Source of the DNA: Oscillospiraceae bacterium
GTDB taxonomy: Bacteria > Bacillota > Clostridia > Oscillospirales > Oscillospiraceae
Reading direction: 5' to 3'
Length of the DNA: 8,852 nt
NCBI GenBank assembly: GCA_021205585.1
Contig: JAJPXI010000225.1
Location: 1-8,852 of the forward strand
A program made the translations under genes and the position numbers. Of this stretch, positions 7,226 to 8,852 are shown piece by piece. Position 1 is the stretch's first letter. Every line of letters starts with the position of its first letter. A model generated the notes under the pieces. It ran no database searches. It saw only the letters and a list, made by a program, of their open reading frames with translations, and had not been told where the DNA came from.

Positions 7226-8852
7226 TCAGGACGCCGGACCGGCCAGGATGGCGGTCAGTTCGCTGTCAGACAGTTCGTACCCGTTGTAAAACTGCCGGTA
7301 AAAATCCTTGATGAGCGTTTTCACCGTGCTTTCCTTGTAATACCCCTGGACCCTCCAGGCGATCCATACGCTCTCCAAAATGCTCTCGGCGGAGCCGTCC
7401 ACCCAGTCGCCCAGGCCGGTGGGGTTGACGTAAACGTTGTAGTCCCCTGAAATGCTGGTGTGAAACGTGTCCCCGTCGACGGTCCAATCGGTATCGTATG
7501 CCCTCGATATAAGGTGCCCGGAATACTCCAATACAGTGGTGGTGTCGTTGGTCTGCCAGGTCCAGCTGTCCTCCAGGGCCTGCTTCGCAGCGCTGTCCCT
7601 GGTAATCACCGTGGCAAAGGAATCCGCCAGAGAGTCCGGGGCGCCAAGGGCCAACCCGCCAAAGCTGATGCTGGAGATAAACTGCATAGTCGAGTTGTCA
7701 GTGGTCCAGGTGTTATCAATAATTTCCGTGCCGGACGCCATGTTGTTCAGGAAAATCGAGTAGGTGGTGCGTGGATAATAGGCGTTTGTGTTCCACGACG
7801 CGTATAATGGGGTGAGGTAGCACAGGTCGCCGCTTTTGGTGTTGACGTTGAGCGAGCTCTCATACCATGCGTACTTGTGCGTGCTGATGATATACGTCCC
7901 GTCCCACGTCACGCTATGGGGCTCGGCGGACCAGTCGATGACGTTGGCGTACCCCATGTAGCCGCTGAGCGGGCGGAAGCTGGAGCCGACGCGGATGACG
8001 GCGCAGCCGGCGGCAGCCAAAACGTCGTGCGAGTTGGTCAATACGGTGTAACTTTCATAATCGTTGACCCCATACATGATCTGCACGTCCTCGTCCCAGT
8101 CCTCGATGAAGACCACCTCGGAGGAGGTGCTGATATTAGACAAATCGTTCTCTATAACAGCGCACCAGTCCAGGTAGCTTGCGGCGATCTCCGGGGCGTT
8201 GGTGCCCCCATCGGCGCTGGTGTCCCCCAGCATGGTGGCCAGCTCGTTCACCGTGTCCTCGATGTCATCGGCGGAGGTAAAGCCGTCCACGGCGGCATAT
8301 GTGATGCCGGCGGCCTCCAGCTGCTGAATCTGAGCGTCGGAGAACGTGTTATATCCGCTGATCTCTACGCACAGGCCGGGCTTCATGGCCAGGAGGGTTT
8401 CAAAGTTTTCGTCGCTCATGGGGCTGGAGCCGTCGCCGTCCCACAGCACTTCATAGTCCCCGTCAGAAAAGGCTTTCTGAGCCAGTTCGTTCTCGTCGTA
8501 GTCTGCGCTGGTGGCGCACAGCCGGTCACCGCCCCCCAGCATACTGACCAGGATGGCCAGCTGCCCCGTGGCGGCCACCTGGCCCTCGGCGGTCTCCAGC
8601 TCCTCGTAGTCGCTTTCCGGATCGTCGTCGTTTACCAGATCCTTGTGTTCCTCTTCCCCGCCGTTTTCGCCGCCGCTGGGATCCTCGGAGGTCTCCGGCT
8701 CTTCCTCCTGCTCTTCTTCCTCCTCCTCTTCCTCTTGCTCTTGCTCTTCGTCCTCCTCTTCCTCTTCTTCCTCCTCTTCTTCCTCCTCTTCTTCCTCGTC
8801 CTCCGGCTGAATAATGGCGCTCTCGCTCTCCTGGCCGCCGGAGGTGGTAATA
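7226..8852 (-). CDS. ABC-type metal-chelate/heme/cobalamin substrate-binding protein with poly-Glu linker (5' end outside window)
   Basis: The frame enters from the right edge and runs 541 visible codons to TGA at 7226. The true start is outside the window; the GTG at 8578 is internal. Visible residues 1-16 are Ser/Gly/Gln-rich, 17-51 are almost all Glu, and 52-90 are acidic and Pro/Gly-rich. The binding domain spans about 92-541. It begins GQLAILVSMLGGGDRL, typical of the first strand-helix of BtuF/FepB/TroA-fold proteins. Next come MKPGLCVEI (the 'KPDLVI' strand), QIQQLEAAGIT, and SADDIEDTVNELATMLG leading into the long inter-lobe helix. The second lobe is visible from VVFIEDWDED on, and the end (ILESVWIAWRV, IKDFYRQFYNGYELSDSEL) matches the family's usual last helices. 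At about 450 residues the domain is much longer than usual. Five Cys are present in it. The anchor and ligand cannot be seen; uptake of an iron, heme or corrinoid chelate is inferred from family. Confidence 0.85.
   Translation of the reverse strand, partial: ITTSGGQESESAIIQPEDEEEEEEEEEEEEEEEDEEQEQEEEEEEEEQEEEPETSEDPSGGENGGEEEHKDLVNDDDPESDYEELETAEGQVAATGQLAILVSMLGGGDRLCATSADYDENELAQKAFSDGDYEVLWDGDGSSPMSDENFETLLAMKPGLCVEISGYNTFSDAQIQQLEAAGITYAAVDGFTSADDIEDTVNELATMLGDTSADGGTNAPEIAASYLDWCAVIENDLSNISTSSEVVFIEDWDEDVQIMYGVNDYESYTVLTNSHDVLAAAGCAVIRVGSSFRPLSGYMGYANVIDWSAEPHSVTWDGTYIISTHKYAWYESSLNVNTKSGDLCYLTPLYASWNTNAYYPRTTYSIFLNNMASGTEIIDNTWTTDNSTMQFISSISFGGLALGAPDSLADSFATVITRDSAAKQALEDSWTWQTNDTTTVLEYSGHLISRAYDTDWTVDGDTFHTSISGDYNVYVNPTGLGDWVDGSAESILESVWIAWRVQGYYKESTVKTLIKDFYRQFYNGYELSDSELTAILAGPAS
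8699..8803 (-). repeat. Poly-glutamate tract (GAG/GAA repeat) before the binding domain
   Basis: 35 consecutive codons encode 30 Glu, 3 Gln and 2 Asp, made of mixed GAG and GAA with CAG/CAA interruptions (a near pure CTC/TTC tract on the plus strand). A looser acidic stretch (PETSEDPSGGENGGEEE) continues to about residue 71. It probably forms an extended charged linker that holds the binding domain away from the membrane or from another domain. The mixed codons suggest selection for acidity as well as slippage. Confidence 0.9.

Noticed and set aside
7460..7807. Plus-strand open frames opposite the binding-protein gene
   Set aside because: They are antisense shadows of a clear substrate-binding domain, with no supporting motif.

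Overview
The window is accessory DNA from what looks like a moderately GC-rich gut Clostridia (Oscillospiraceae-like Firmicute). This is inferred from strong AGGAGG ribosome sites, from Cys repeats of the ATCTEAG...YxCxxCG type that are common in that group's surface proteins, and from Clostridia-style substrate-binding proteins. No rRNA, tRNA or housekeeping marker is present to confirm it.

All convincing genes lie on the minus strand, so the region reads from right to left. From 8852 to 7226 is the 3' part of a gene for a large metal-chelate/heme/cobalamin-type ABC substrate-binding protein (BtuF/FepB/TroA fold). Its N-terminus lies outside the window, and an almost pure glutamate tract precedes the binding domain. 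From 7225 to 7015 is a 211-base gap with three inverted repeats and a 28-codon ORF behind a strong ribosome site. From 7014 to 5509 is a complete 501-residue secreted, Tyr-rich, strikingly Lys/Arg-poor protein that I read as a second, divergent binding-protein homologue. Its stop codon overlaps the ribosome site of the next gene. From 5492 to the left edge runs a giant surface protein of at least 1830 residues. It has a signal peptide, two tandem ~360-residue beta-helix modules, Ig-like segments, a third beta-helix rich in GTFNMSGG repeats, and a run of CxxC Cys repeats that the window edge cuts.

The three genes are probably co-transcribed: same strand, no convincing terminator between them, and very tight coupling of the last two. 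My working reading is a cell-surface capture system in which a giant beta-helix adhesin or receptor is made together with two enlarged binding-protein-fold proteins, one of which lacks a lipid anchor. The ligand cannot be read from the sequence. No permease, ATPase, transposase, CRISPR array or structural RNA gene is visible, and the long plus-strand open frames are antisense shadows of these genes.
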